From: Megachile rotundata
Taxonomy: Eukaryota; Arthropoda; Insecta; Hymenoptera; Megachilidae
NCBI RefSeq assembly: GCF_050947335.1
Contig: NW_027473350.1
Span: 868,001 to 932,000 of the forward strand
Direction: 5' to 3'
DNA: 64,000 bases
The position numbers and the translations under genes were made by a program. Under the pieces are notes generated by a model, which made no database searches, was not told where the DNA came from, and worked only from the letters and a program-made list of their open reading frames with translations. Positions 1 to 15,495 of the stretch are shown here, piece after piece; within the stretch, counting starts at the first letter, position 1; each line of letters starts with the position of its first letter.

Positions 1-1903
1 TACAATCATTATCAGACAATGACAATCATACAACCACAATCATACAATCACAATCATACAATCACAATCATACTATCGCAATCATACAATCACAATCATA
101 CAATCACAATCATACTATCGCAATCATACAATCACAATCATACAATCACAATCATACAATCACAATCATACAATCGCAATCATACAATTACAATCTCCAA
201 AATACAATATCCCAAATACAATCATACAATCAGAATCATACAATCACAATCATACAATCACAATCATACAATCACAATCATACTATCATAATCATACAAT
301 CATAATCATACAATCACAATCGTACTATCACAATCATACAATCACAGTCATACAATCACAATCTTACAATCACAATCATACTATCACAATCACACAATCA
401 CAATCATACAATCGCAATCAAACAATTACAATCTCCCAAATACAATCATACAACCACAATCATACAATCACAATCATACAATCACAATCATACTATCACA
501 ATCATACAATCACAATCATGCAATCACAATCATACAATCATAATCATACAATCATAATCATACAATCACAATCATACAATCACAATCATACAATCACAAT
601 CATACAATCGCAATCATACAATTACAATCTCCAAAATACAATATCCCAAATACAATCATACAATCAGAATCATACAATCACAATCATACAATCACAATCA
701 TACAATCATAATCATACAATCACAATCACACAATCACAATCATACAACCACAATCAGACAATCACAATCATACAATCACAATCATACAATCACAATCATA
801 CAATCACAGTCATACAATCACAGTCATACAATCACAATCATACTATCACAATCATACAATCACAATCATACAATCACAATCATACAATCATAATCATACA
901 ATCACAATCATACAATCACAATCATACAATCACAATCATACAATCGCAATCATACAATTACAATCTCCCAAATACAATCATACAATCACAATCATACAAT
1001 TACAATCATACAATCACAATCATACAATCACAATCATACAATCACAATCATACAATCACAATCATACAATCACAATCATACAATCACAATCATACAATCG
1101 CAATCATACAATTACAATCTCCAAATTACAGTATCCCAAATACAATCATACAATCAGAATCATACAATCACAATCATACAATCACAATCATACAATCACA
1201 ATCATACTATCACAATTATACAATCATAATCATACAATCACAATCATACAATCACAATCTTACAATCACAATCATACTACCACAATCACACAATCACAAT
1301 CATACAATCACAATCATACAATCAGAATCATACAATCACAATCATACAATCGCAAGCATACAATCACAATCATACAATCACAATCATACAATCACAATCA
1401 TACAATCGCAATCATACAATTACAATCTCCCAAATACAATCATACAACCACAATCATACAATCACAATCATACTATCACAATCATACAATCACAATCATG
1501 CAATCACAATCATACAATCATAATCAGACAATGACAATCATACAATCACAATCATAGAACCACAATCAGACAATCACAATCATACAATCACAATCATACA
1601 ATCACAATCATACAATCACAGTCATACAATCACAGTCATACAATCACTATCATACTATCACAATCATACAATCACAATCATACAATCGCAATCATACAAT
1701 CGCAATCACACAATCACAATCATACAATCACAATCATACAATCGCAAGAATACAATCACAATCATACAATCACCATCATACAATCACAATCATACAATCG
1801 CAATCATACAATTACAATCTCCCAAATACAATCATACAACCACAATCATACAATCACAATCATTCAATCACAATCATACTATCACAATCATACAATCACA
1901 ATC

Positions 1904-3245
1904 ATGCAATCACAATCATACAATCATAATCACACAGTGACAATCATACAATCACAATCATACAATCACAATCATACAATCACAATCATAGAACCACAAT
2001 CAGACAATCACAATCATACAATCACAATCATACAATCACAATCATACCATCACAATCATACAATCACAATCATACAATCGCAAGCATACAATCACAATCA
2101 TACAATCACAATCATACAATCACAATCATACAATCGCAATCATACAATTACAATCTCCCAAATACAATCATACAACCACAATCATACAATCACAATCATA
2201 CAATCACAATCATACTATCACAATCATACAATCACAATCATGCAATCACAATCATACAATCATAATCAGACAATGACAATCATACAATCACAATCATACA
2301 ATCACAATCATACAATCACAATCATAGAACCACAATCAGACAATCACAATCATACAATCGCAATCATACAATCGCAATCATACAATCACAATCATACAAT
2401 CACAATCATACAATCACAATCATACAATCACAATCATACAATCACAATCATACAATCACAATCATACAATCACAATCATACATTCACAATCAGACAATCA
2501 CAATCATACCATCACCATCATACAATCACAATCATACAATCATAATCATACAATTACAATCACACAATCACAATCATACAATCACAATCATACAATCACA
2601 ATCATACAATCACAATCATACAATCGCAATCATACAAGTACAATCTCCAAAATACAATATCCCAAATACAATCATACAATCAGAATCATACAATCACATT
2701 CATACAATCACAATCATACAATCACAATCATACTATCATAATCATACAAACATAATCATACAATCACAATCATACAATCACAATCATACAATCACAGTCA
2801 TACAATCACAATCTTACAATCACAATCATACTATCACAATCACACAATCACAATCATACAATCGCAATCAAACAATTACAATCTCCCAAATACAATCATA
2901 CAACCACAATCATACAATCACAATCATACAATCACAATCATACAATCACAATCATACTATCACAATCATACAATCACAATCATGCAATCACAATCATACA
3001 ATCATAATCAGACAATGACAGTCATACAATCACAATCATACAATCACAATCATACAATCACAATCATACAATCACAATCACACAATCACAATCATAGAAC
3101 CACAATCAGACAATCACAATCATACAATCGCAATCATACAATCGCAATCATACAATCACAATCATACAATCACAATCATACAATCATAATCATACAATCG
3201 CAATCATACAATCACAATCATACAATCACAATCATACAATCATAA
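1904..3245 (+). repeat. Recurring 1.3-1.4 kb sub-block, copy a
   Basis: This block has a characteristic order of variant units: a CACACAGTGAC unit, then AGAACCACAATCAG, ACCATCACAATCAT, an ACAATTACAATCTC/CCAAATACAATCAT pair, and later ACAAGTACAATCTC. The same order returns at 15,496-16,935, 42,208-43,647 and 46,702-48,141, with truncated versions near 24,288 and 33,430. The offset to the 15.5 kb copy is 13,592 bp at the left end and 13,690 bp at the right. The difference is seven units, and the remainder of 12 reflects the phase insertion near 7.5 kb. Confidence 0.8.
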
Positions 3246-5176
3246 TCATACAATCACAATCATACAATCACAATCATACAATCACAATCATACTATCGCA
3301 ATCATACAATCACAATCATACAATCACAATCATACAATCACAATCATACAATCGCAATCATACAATTACAATCTCCAAAATACAATATCCCAAATACAAT
3401 CATACAATCAGAATCATACAATCACAATCATACAATCACAATCATACAATCACAATCATACTATCATAATCATACAATCATAATCATACAATCACAATCA
3501 TACAATCACAATCATACAATCACAGTCATACAATCACAATCTTACAATCACAATCATACTATCACAATCACACAATCACAATCATACAATCGCAATCAAA
3601 CAATTACAATCTCCCAAATACAATCATACAACCACAATCATACAATCACAATCATACAATCACAATCATACTATCACAATCATACAATCACAATCATGCA
3701 ATCACAATCATACAATCATAATCAGACAATGACAATCATACAATCACAATCATACAATCACAATCATACAATCACAATCATACAATCACAATCATACAAT
3801 CACAATCATAGAACCACAATCAGACAATCACAATCATACAATCGCAATCATACAATCGCAATCATACAATCACAATCATACAATCATAATCATACAACTA
3901 CAATCACACAATCACAATCATACAATCACAATCATACAATCACAATCATACAATCACAATCATACAATCACAATCATACAATCACAATCATACAATCGCA
4001 ATCATACAATTACAATCTCCAAATTACAATATCCCAAATACAGTCACACAATCACAATCATACAATCACAATCATACAATCACAATCATACAATCACAAT
4101 CATACAATCGCAATCATACAAGTACAATCTCCAAAATACAATATCCCAAATACAATCATACAATCAGAATCATACAATCACATTCATACAATCACAATCA
4201 TACAATCACAATCATACTATCATAATCATACAATCATAATCATACAATCACAATCATACAATCACAATCATACAATCACAGTCATACAATCACAATCTTA
4301 CAATCACAATCATACTATCACAATCACACAATCACAATCATACAATCGCAATCAAACAATTACAATCTCCCAAATACAATCATACAACCACAATCATACA
4401 ATCACAATCATACAATCACAATCATACAATCACAATCATACTATCACAATCATACAATCACAATCATGCAATCACAATCATACAATCATAATCAGACAAT
4501 GACAGTCATACAATCACAATCATACAATCACAATCATACAATCACAATCATACAATCACAATCATACAATCACAATCATAGAACCACAATCAGACAATCA
4601 CAATCATACAATCGCAATCATACAATCGCAATCATACAATCACAATCATACAATCACAATCATACAATCATAATCATACAATCGCAATCATACAATCACA
4701 ATCATACAATCACAATCATACAATCATAATCATACAATCACAATCATACAATCACAATCATACTATCACAATCATACAATCACAATCATACAATCACAAT
4801 CATACAATCACAATCATACAATCACAATCATACAATCACAATCATACAATCACAATCATACAATCCCAATCATACAATTACAATCTCCCAAATACAATCA
4901 TACAATCACAATCAAACACTCACAATCATTGAATCACAATCATACAATCACAATCATACGATAACAATCATACAATTACTACTATACAATCACAATCATA
5001 CAAAAACAATCTTACAACCACAATCACACAATCACAATCATACAATCGCAATCATACAGTCACAATCATACAATCACAATCATACTATCACAATCATACA
5101 ATCACAATCATGCAATCACAATCATACAATCACAATCATACAATCACAATCATACAGTCACAATCATAAAATCACA
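2871..5176 (+). repeat. Local tandem sub-repeats of about 0.7-0.77 kb
   Basis: A GCAATC, CATAATCAG, ACAATGAC string starts at 2,982, 3,696 and 4,466, giving offsets of 714 and 770 bp (51 and 55 units). Each is followed by AGAACCACAATCAG and a pair of ACAATCGCAATCAT units. The interval between the second and third copies carries extra variant units (ACAACTACAATCAC and ACAAGTACAATCTC). The copies are therefore mosaics, not exact duplicates. Confidence 0.7.
4914..4987 (+). repeat. HOR landmark, copy 1
   Basis: This is a cluster of rare variant units: AAACACTC, ATTGAATC, ATACGAT and ATTACTACTATAC. It marks the same place in each 8-9 kb higher-order repeat. This copy has a private ATACGATAAC where the inner copies have ATACGATCAC, and it is preceded by an ACAATCCCAATCAT unit. 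Confidence 0.85.
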
Positions 5177-6269
5177 ATGAGACTATCACAATCATACAAT
5201 CGCAATCATACTATCACAATCATACAATCACAATCATACAATCACAATCATACAATCACAATCATACAATCACAATCATACAATCACAATCATACAATCA
5301 CAATCATACAATCACTGTCATACAATCACAGTCATACAATCACAGTCATACAATCACAATCATACAATCACAATCATACTATCACAATCATACAATCACA
5401 ATCATACAACCACAATCATACAACCACAATCAGACAATCACAATCATACAATCACAGTCATACAATCACAGTCATACAATCACAGTCATACTATCACAAT
5501 CATACAATCACAATCATACAATCACAATCATACAATCATAATCATACAATCACAATCATACAATCGCAATCATACAATCACAATATTACAATCACAATCA
5601 TAGAATCACAATCATACAATCACAATCATACTATCGCAATCATACAATCACAATCATACCATCACCATCATACAATCACAATCATACAATCATAATCATA
5701 CAATTACAATCACACAATCACAATCATACAATCACAATTATACAATCACAATCATACAATCGCAATCATACAATCACAATCATGCCATCACTATCATACA
5801 ATCATAATCATACAATGACAATCATACAATCACAATCATACAATCACAATCATACAATCACAATCATACGTTCGCAATCAGACAATCACAATCATACCAT
5901 CACCATCATACAATCACAATCATACAATCATAATCATACAATTACAATCACACAATCACAATCATACAATCACAATCATACAATCACAATCATACAATCA
6001 CAATCATACAATCACAATCATACAATCACAATCATACAATCGCAATCATACAATTACAATCTCCAAAATACAATATCCCAAATACAATCATACAATCAGA
6101 ATCATACAATCACAATCATACAATCACAATCATACTATCACAATCATACAATCATAATCATACAATCACAATCATACAATCACAATCATACAATCACAGT
6201 CATACAATCACAATCTTACAATCACAATCATACTATCACAATCACAAAATCACAATCATACAATCACAA

Positions 6270-7474
6270 TCATACAATCAGAATCATACAATCACAATCA
6301 TACAATCGCAAGCATACAATCACGGTCATACAATCACCATCATGCAATCACAATCATACAATCGCAATCATACAATTACAATCTCCCAAATACAATCATA
6401 CAACCACAATCATACAATCACAATCATACAATCACAATCATACTATCGCAATCATACAATGACAATCATGCAATCACAATCATACAATCATAATCAGACA
6501 ATGACAATCATACAATCACAATCATACAATCACAATCATACAATCACAATCATAGAACCACAATCAGACAATCACAATCATACAATCAGAATCATACAAT
6601 CACAATCATACAATCACAATCATACTATCACAATCATACAATCACAATCATACAATCGCAAGCATACAATCACATTCATACAATCACAATCATACAATCA
6701 CAATCATACAATCGCAATCATACAATTACAATCTCCCAAATACAATCATACAACCACAATCATACAATCACAATCATACAATCACAATCATACTATCGCA
6801 ATCATACAATCACAATCATACCATCACAATCATACAATTACAATCATACAATCACAATCATACAATCACAATCATACAATCAGAATCATACAATCACAAT
6901 CATACAATCGCAAGCATACAATCACGGTCATACAATCACCATCATGCAATCACAATCATACAATCGCAATCATACAATTACAATCTCCCAAATACAATCA
7001 TACAACCACAATCATACAATCACAATCATACAATCACAATCATACTATCGCAATCATACAATGACAATCATGCAATCACAATCATACAATCATAATCAGA
7101 CAATGACAATCATACAATCACAATCATACAATCACAATCATACAATCACAATCATAGAACCACAATCAGACAATCACAATCATACAATCAGAATCATACA
7201 ATCACAATCATACAATCACAATCATACTATCACAATCATACAATCACAATCATACAATCGCAAGCATACAATCACATTCATACAATCACAATCATACAAT
7301 CACAATCATACAATCGCAATCATACAATTACAATCTCCCAAATACAATCATACAACCACAATCATACAATCACAATCATACAATCACAATCATACTATCG
7401 CAATCATACAATCACAATCATACCATCACAATCATACAATTACAATCATACAATCACAATCATACAATCACAAT
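6270..7474 (+). repeat. 602-bp tandem duplication
   Basis: The same variant string occurs twice at an offset of exactly 602 bp (43 units). For example, the rare CACGGTCAT variant is at 6,321 and 6,923, and the following GCAATC block is at 6,342 and 6,944. CACGGTC is one of the very few GG dinucleotides in the window. It is absent from the related blocks at 36.1, 38.8, 52.6 and 56.9 kb, which have CACAGTC or other units there. This suggests the mutation came before this local duplication. Edges are approximate because the flanks are the same satellite. Confidence 0.85.
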
Positions 7475-7496
7475 CCTAAGATCACAATCATACAAT

Positions 7497-7532
7497 CACA
7501 ATCACACAATCACAATCACAATCACAATCATA
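7497..7532 (+). other. 12-bp phase-shifting insertion
   Basis: After an ACAATCACAATCAC unit the half-unit CACAAT is repeated two extra times, adding 12 bp. Unit starts fall at 2 modulo 14 before this point (checked at 44, 3,012 and 7,100) and at 0 modulo 14 after it (checked at 8,484, 31,122, 52,780 and 57,022). Related blocks at about 36,740, 50,230 and 53,190 lack the extra 12 bp, so it looks like a private slippage event within the 6+8 substructure. Confidence 0.9.
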
Positions 7533-10500
7533 CAATCACAATCATACAATCACAATCATACAATCACAATCATACAATCGCAAGCATACAATCACAATCA
7601 TACAATCACAATCATACAATCACAATCATACAATCACAATCATACAATCACAATCATACTACCACAATCATACAATCGCAAGCATACAATCACAATCATA
7701 CAATCACAATCATACCATCGCAATCATACAATTACAATCTCCCAAATACAATCATACAATCACAATCATACAATCACAATCATACAATCACAATCATACA
7801 ATCACAATCATACAATCAAAATCATACAATCACAATCATACAATCAAAATCATACAATCACAATCATACAATCACAATCATACAATCACAATCATACTAC
7901 CACAATCATACAATCGCAAGCATACAATCACAATCATACAATCACAATCATACCATCGCAATCATACAATTACAATCTCCCAAATACAATCATACAATCA
8001 CAATCATACAATCACAATCATACAATCACAATCATACAATCGCAAGCATACAATCACAATCATACAATCACAATCATACAATCACAATCATACAATCGCA
8101 ATCATACAATTACAATCTCCCAAATACAATCATACAACCACAATCATACAATCACAATCATACAATCACAATCATACTATCATAATCATACAATCACAAT
8201 CATGCAATCACAATCATACAATCATAATCAGACAATGACAATCATACAATCACAATCATACAATCACAATCATACAATCACAGTCATACAATCACAATCT
8301 TACAATCACAATCATACTATCACAATCACACAATCACAATCATACAATCGCAATCAAACAATTACAATCTCCCAAATACAATCATACAACCACAATCATA
8401 CAATCACAATCATACAATCACAATCATACTATCACAATCATACAATCACAATCATGCAATCACAATCATACAATCATAATCAGACAATGACAATCATACA
8501 ATCACAATCATACAATCACAATCATACAATCACAATCATACAATCACAATCATAGAACCACAATCAGACAATCACAATCATACAATCGCAATCATACAAT
8601 CGCAATAATACAATCACAATCATACAATCATAATCATACAACTACAATCACACAATCACAATCATACAATCACAATCATACAATCACAATCATACAATCA
8701 CAATCATACAATCACAATCATACAATCACAATCATACAATCGCAATCATACAATTACAATCTCCAAATTACAATATCCCAAATACAATCATACAATCAGA
8801 ATCATACAATCACAATCATACAATCACAATCATACAATCACAATCATACAATCACAATCATACTATCACAATTATACAATCATAATCATACAATCACAAT
8901 CATACAATCACAATCTTACAATCACAATCATACTACCACAATCACACAATCACAATCATACAATCACAATCATACAATCAGAATCATACAATCACAATCA
9001 TACAATCGCAAGCATACAATCACAATCATACAATCACAATCATACAATCACAATCATACAATCGCAATCATACAATTACAATCTCCCAAATACAATCATA
9101 CAACCACAATCATACAATCACAATCATACTATCACAATCATACAATCACAATCATGCAATCACAATCATACAATCATAATCAGACAATGACAATCATACA
9201 ATCACAATCATAGAACCACAATCAGACAATCACAATCATACAATCACAATCATACAATCACAATCATACAATCACAGTCATACAATCACAGTCATACAAT
9301 CACTATCATACTATCACAATCATACAATCACAATCATAAAATCGCAATCATACAATCGCAATCACACAATCACAATCATACAATCAGAATCATACAATCG
9401 CAAGAATACAATCACAATCATACAATCACCATCATACAATCACAATCATACAATCGCAATCATACAATTACAATCTCCCAAATACAATCATACAACCACA
9501 ATCATACAATCACAATCATTCAATCACAATCATACTATCACAATCATACAATCACAATCATGCAATCACAATCATACAATCACAATCACACAGTGACAAT
9601 CATACAATCACAATCATACAATCACAATCATACAATCACAATCATAGAACCACAATCAGACAATCACAATCATACAATCACAATCATACAATCACAATCA
9701 TACCATCACAATCATACAATCACAATCATACAATCGCAAGCATACAATCACAATCATACAATCACAATCATACAATCACAATCATACAATCGCAATCATA
9801 CAATTACAATCTCCCAAATACAATCATACAACCACAATCATACAATCACAATCATACAATCACAATCATACTATCACAATCATACAATCACAATCATGCA
9901 ATCACAATCATACAATCATAATCAGACAATGACAATCATACAATCACAATCATACAATCACAATCATACAATCACAATCATAGAACCACAATCAGACAAT
10001 CACAATCATACAATCGCAATCATACAATCGCAATCATACAATCACAATCATACAATCACAATCATACAATCACAATCATACAATCACAATCATACAATCA
10101 CAATCATACAATCACAATCATACAATCACAATCATGCAATCACAATCATGCAATCACAATCATACAATCATAATCATACAATGACAATCTTACAATCACA
10201 ATCATACAATCACAATCATACAATCACAATCATACATTCACAATCAGACAATCACAATCATACAATCATAATCATACAATCACAATCATACAATCACAAT
10301 CATACAATCACAATCATACAATCATAATCATACAATCACAATCATACAATCACAATCATACAATCGCAATCATACAATTACAATCTCCCAAATACAATCA
10401 TACAATCACAATCATACAATTACAATCATACAATCACAATCATAGAATCACAATCATACAATCACAATCATACAATCACAATCATACAGTCACAATCATA

Positions 10501-10927
10501 AAATCACAATGATACTATCACAATCATACCATCGCAATCATACAGTTAGAATCATACAATCACAATCATACAATCCCAATCATACAATCACAATCATACA
10601 ATCACAATCATACAATCACAATCATACAATCACAATCATACAATCACTGTCATACAATCACAGTCATACAATCACAGTCATACAATCACAATCATACAAT
10701 CACAATCATACTATCACAATCATACAATCACAATCATACAACCACAATCAGACAATCACAATCATACAATCACAATCATACAATCACAATCATACAATCA
10801 CAGTCATACAATCACAGTCATACAATCACAGTCATACTATCACAATCATACAATCACAATCATACAATCACAATCATACAATCATAATCATACAATCACA
10901 ATCATACAATCGCAATCATACAATCAC

Positions 10928-13030
10928 AATATTACAATCACAATCATAGAATCACAATCATACAATCACAATCATACTATCGCAATCATACAATCACAAT
11001 CATACCATCACCATCATACAATCACAATCATACAATCATAATCATACAATTACAATCACACAATCACAATCATACAATCACAATTATACAATCACAATCA
11101 TACAATCGCAATCATACAATTACAATCTCCAAAATACAATATCCCAAATACAATCATACAATCAGAATCATACAATCACAACCATACAATCACAATCATA
11201 CAATCACAATCATACAATCACAATCGTACTATCGCAATCATACAATCACAATCATACCATCACCATCATACAATCACAATCATACAATAATAATCATACA
11301 ATTACAATCATACAATCACAATCGTACAATCACAATCATACAATCACAATCATACAATCACAATCATACAATCACAATCATACAATCGCAATCATACAAT
11401 TACAATCTCCAAAATACAATCTCCCAAATACAATCATACAATCAGAATCATACAATCACAATCATACAATCACAATCATACTATCACAATCATGCAATCA
11501 TAATCATACAATCACAGTCATACAATCACAATCGTACAATCACAGTCATACAATCACAATCTTACAATCACAATCGTACTATCACAATCACACAATCACA
11601 GTCATACAACCACAATCATACAATCACAACCATACAATCACAATCATACAATCACAATCATACAATCACAATCATACAATCACAATCATACAATCACAAT
11701 CATGCCATCACTATCATACAATCATAATCATACAATGACAATCATACAATCACAATCATACAATCACAATCATACAATCACAATCATACGTTCACAATCA
11801 GACAATCACAATCATACCATCACCATCATACAATCACAATCATACAATCATAATCATACAATTACAATCACACAATCACAATCATACAATCACAATCATA
11901 CAATCACAATCATACAATCACAATCATACAATCAAAATCATACAATCACAATCATACAATCACAATCATACAATCACAATCATACAATCAGAATATTACA
12001 ATCACAATCATAGAATCACAATCATACAATCACAATCATACTATCGCAATCATACAATCACAATCATACCATCACCATCATACAATCACAATCATACAAT
12101 CATAATCATACAATTACAATCACACAATCACAATCATACAATCACAATTATACAATCACAATCATACAATCGCAATCATACAATTACAATCTCCAAAATA
12201 CAATATCCCAAATACAATCATACAATCAGAATCATACAATCACAACCATACAATCACAATCATACAATCACAATCATACAATCACAATCGTACTATCGCA
12301 ATCATACAATCACAATCATACCATCACCATCATACAATCACAATCATACAATCATAATCATACAATTACAATCATACAATCACAATCGTACAATCACAAT
12401 CATACAATCACAATCATACAATCACAATCATACAATCACAATCATACAATCGCAATCATACAATTACAATCTCCAAAATACAATCTCCCAAATACAATCA
12501 TACAATCAGAATCATACAATCACAATCATACAATCACAATCATACTATCACAATCATGCAATCATAATCATACAATCACAGTCATACAATCACAATCGTA
12601 CAATCACAGTCATACAATCACAATCTTACAATCACAATCGTACTATCACAATCACACAATCACAGTCATACAACCACAATCATACAATCACAACCATACA
12701 ATCACAATCATACAATCACAATCATACAATCACAATCATACAATCACAATCATGCCATCACTATCATACAATCATAATCATACAATGACAATCATACAAT
12801 CACAATCATACAATCACAATCATACAATCACAATCATACGTTCACAATCAGACAATCACAATCATACCATCACCATCATACAATCACAATCATACAATCA
12901 TAATCATACAATTACAATCACACAATCACAATCATACAATCACAATCATACAATCACAATCATACAATCACAATCATACAATCAAAATCATACAATCACA
13001 ATCATACAATCACAATCATACAATCACAAT
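10928..13030 (+). repeat. Nested tandem duplication of about 1.05 kb in HOR copy 1
   Basis: Two modules follow each other, starting at AATATTA variants at 10,928 and 11,992 (offset 1,064 bp). The ATGCCATCACTATC blocks at 11,702 and 12,752 are 1,050 bp apart, so one unit was gained or lost within a module. The first module has a private ACAATAATAATCAT unit near 11,285. A partial third module starts at 17,592. Confidence 0.85.
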
Positions 13031-14333
13031 AATACAATCACAATCATACTACCACAATCATACAATCGCAAGCATACAATCACAATCATACAATCACAAT
13101 CATACCATCGCAATCATACAATTACAATCTCCCAAATACAATCATACAATCACAATCATACAATCACAATCATACAATCACAATCATACAATCGCAAGCA
13201 TACAATCACAATCATACAATCACAATCATACAATCACAATCATACAATCGCAATCATACAATTACAATCTCCCAAATACAATCATACAACCACAATCATA
13301 CAATCACAATCATACAATCACAATCATAATATCATAATCATACAATCACAATCATGCAATCACAATCATACAATCATAATCAGACAATGACAATCATACA
13401 ATCACAATCATACAATCACAATCATACAATCACAATCATAGAACCACAATCAGACAATCACAATCATACAATCGCAATCATACAATCGCAATCATACAAT
13501 CACAATCATACAATCACAATCATACAATCACAATCATACAATCACAATCATACAATCACAATCATACAATCACAATCATACAATCACAATCATACAATCA
13601 CAATCATGCAATCACAATCATACAATCATAATCATACAATGACAATCTTACAATCACAATCATACAATCACAATCATACAATCACAATCATACATTCACA
13701 ATCAGACAATCACAATCATACCATCACCATCATACAATCACAGTCATACAATCACAATCTTACAATCACAATCGTACTATCACAATCACACAATCACAAT
13801 CATACAATCGCAATCAAACAATTACAATCTCCCAAATACAATCATACAACCACAATCATACAATCACAATCATACAATCACAATCATACTATCACAATCA
13901 TACAATCACAATCATGCAATCACAATCATACAATCATAATCAGACAATGACAATCATACAATCACAATCATACAATCACAATCATACAATCACAATCATA
14001 CAATCACAATCATAGAACCACAATCAGACAATCACAATCATACAATCGCAATCATACAATCGCAATCATACAATCACAATCATACAATCACAATCATACA
14101 ATCATAATCATACAATCACAATCATACAATCACAATCATACTATCGCAATCATACAATCACAATCATACCATCACAATCATACAATTACAATCATACAAT
14201 CACAATCATACAATCACAATCATAAGATCACAATCATACAATCACAATCACACAATCACAATCATACAATCACAATCATACAATTCCAATCATACAATTA
14301 CAATCTCCCAAATACAATCATACAATCACAATC

Positions 14334-14407
14334 AAACACTCACAATCATTGAATCACAATCATACAATCACAATCATACGATCACAATCATACAATTACT
14401 ACTATAC
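14334..14407 (+). repeat. HOR landmark, copy 2
   Basis: This has the same rare variant cluster (AAACACTC, ATTGAATC, ATACGATC, ATTACTACTATAC), 9,420 bp after copy 1. 9,420 is 672 units plus the 12 bp inserted near 7.5 kb. It is preceded by an ACAATTCCAATCAT unit, shared with the inner copies. Confidence 0.88.
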
Positions 14408-15495
14408 AATCACAATCATACAGTCACAATCATACAATCACAATCATACTATCACAATCATACAATCACAATCATACAATCACAATCATACAATCATAAT
14501 CATACAATCACAATCACACAATCACAATCATACAACCACAATCAGACAATCACAATCATACAATCACAATCATACAATCACAATCATACAATCACAGTCA
14601 TACAATCACAGTCATACAATCACAATCATACTATCACAATCATACAATCACAATCATACAATCACAATCATACAATCATAATCATACAATCACAATCATA
14701 CAATCACAATCATACAATCACAATCATACAATCACAATCATACAATCGCAATCATACAATTACAATCTCCCAAATACAATCATACAATCACAATCATACA
14801 ATTACAATCATACAATCACAATCATACAATCACAATCATACAATCACAATCATACAATCACAATCATACAATCACAATCATACAATCACAATCATACAAT
14901 CGCAATCATACAATTACAATCTCCAAATTACAGTATCCCAAATACAATCATACAATCAGAATCATACAATCACAATCATACAATCACAATCATACAATCG
15001 CAATCATACAATTACAATCTCCCAAATACAATCATACAACCACAATCATACAATCACAATCATACTATCACAATCATACAATCACAATCATGCAATCACA
15101 ATCATACAATCATAATCAGACAATGACAATCATACAATCACAATCATAGAACCACAATCAGACAATCACAATCATACAATCACAATCATACAATCACAAT
15201 CATACAATCACAGTCATACAATCACAGTCATACAATCACTATCATACTATCACAATCATACAATCACAATCATACAATCGCAATCATACAATCGCAATCA
15301 CACAATCACAATCATACAATCACAATCATACAATCGCAAGAATACAATCACAATCATACAATCACCATCATACAATCACAATCATACAATCGCAATCATA
15401 CAATTACAATCTCCCAAATACAATCATACAACCACAATCATACAATCACAATCATTCAATCACAATCATACTATCACAATCATACAATCACAATC

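Larger units (their letters stand above)
1..5176 (+). repeat. Satellite segment before and including the first landmark
   Basis: The window opens inside a higher-order repeat copy. The first bases match the block that begins again near 2,998, apart from a private T where other copies have A in the CATAATCAG unit. The rare variant CAATCAAACAATT occurs near 421, 2,871, 3,599 and 4,355, marking repeated sub-blocks. The 14-bp phase is constant here: unit starts fall at 2 modulo 14. I see no gene or unique sequence. Confidence 0.85.
5177..8660 (+). repeat. Satellite segment with internal 602-bp duplication
   Basis: This stretch lies between the first landmark and the first of the three near-identical HOR copies. 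It contains an AATATTA variant at 5,582, an ATACGTTCGC variant near 5,870, the 602-bp duplication and the 12-bp phase insertion. The arrangement starting at 6,342 (GCAATC, ACAATCGCAATCAT, ACAATTACAATCTC, CCAAATACAATCAT, ACTATCGCAATCAT, ACAATGAC) returns at 36,146, 38,820, 52,624 and 56,866. I see no gene. Confidence 0.8.

Noticed and set aside
4914..4987. The ATTGAATC...ATTACTACTATAC landmark as a CENP-B-like box or other known satellite protein site.
   Set aside because: It does not resemble the CENP-B box core that I know, and I recognise no other named motif; it is recorded only as a positional marker.
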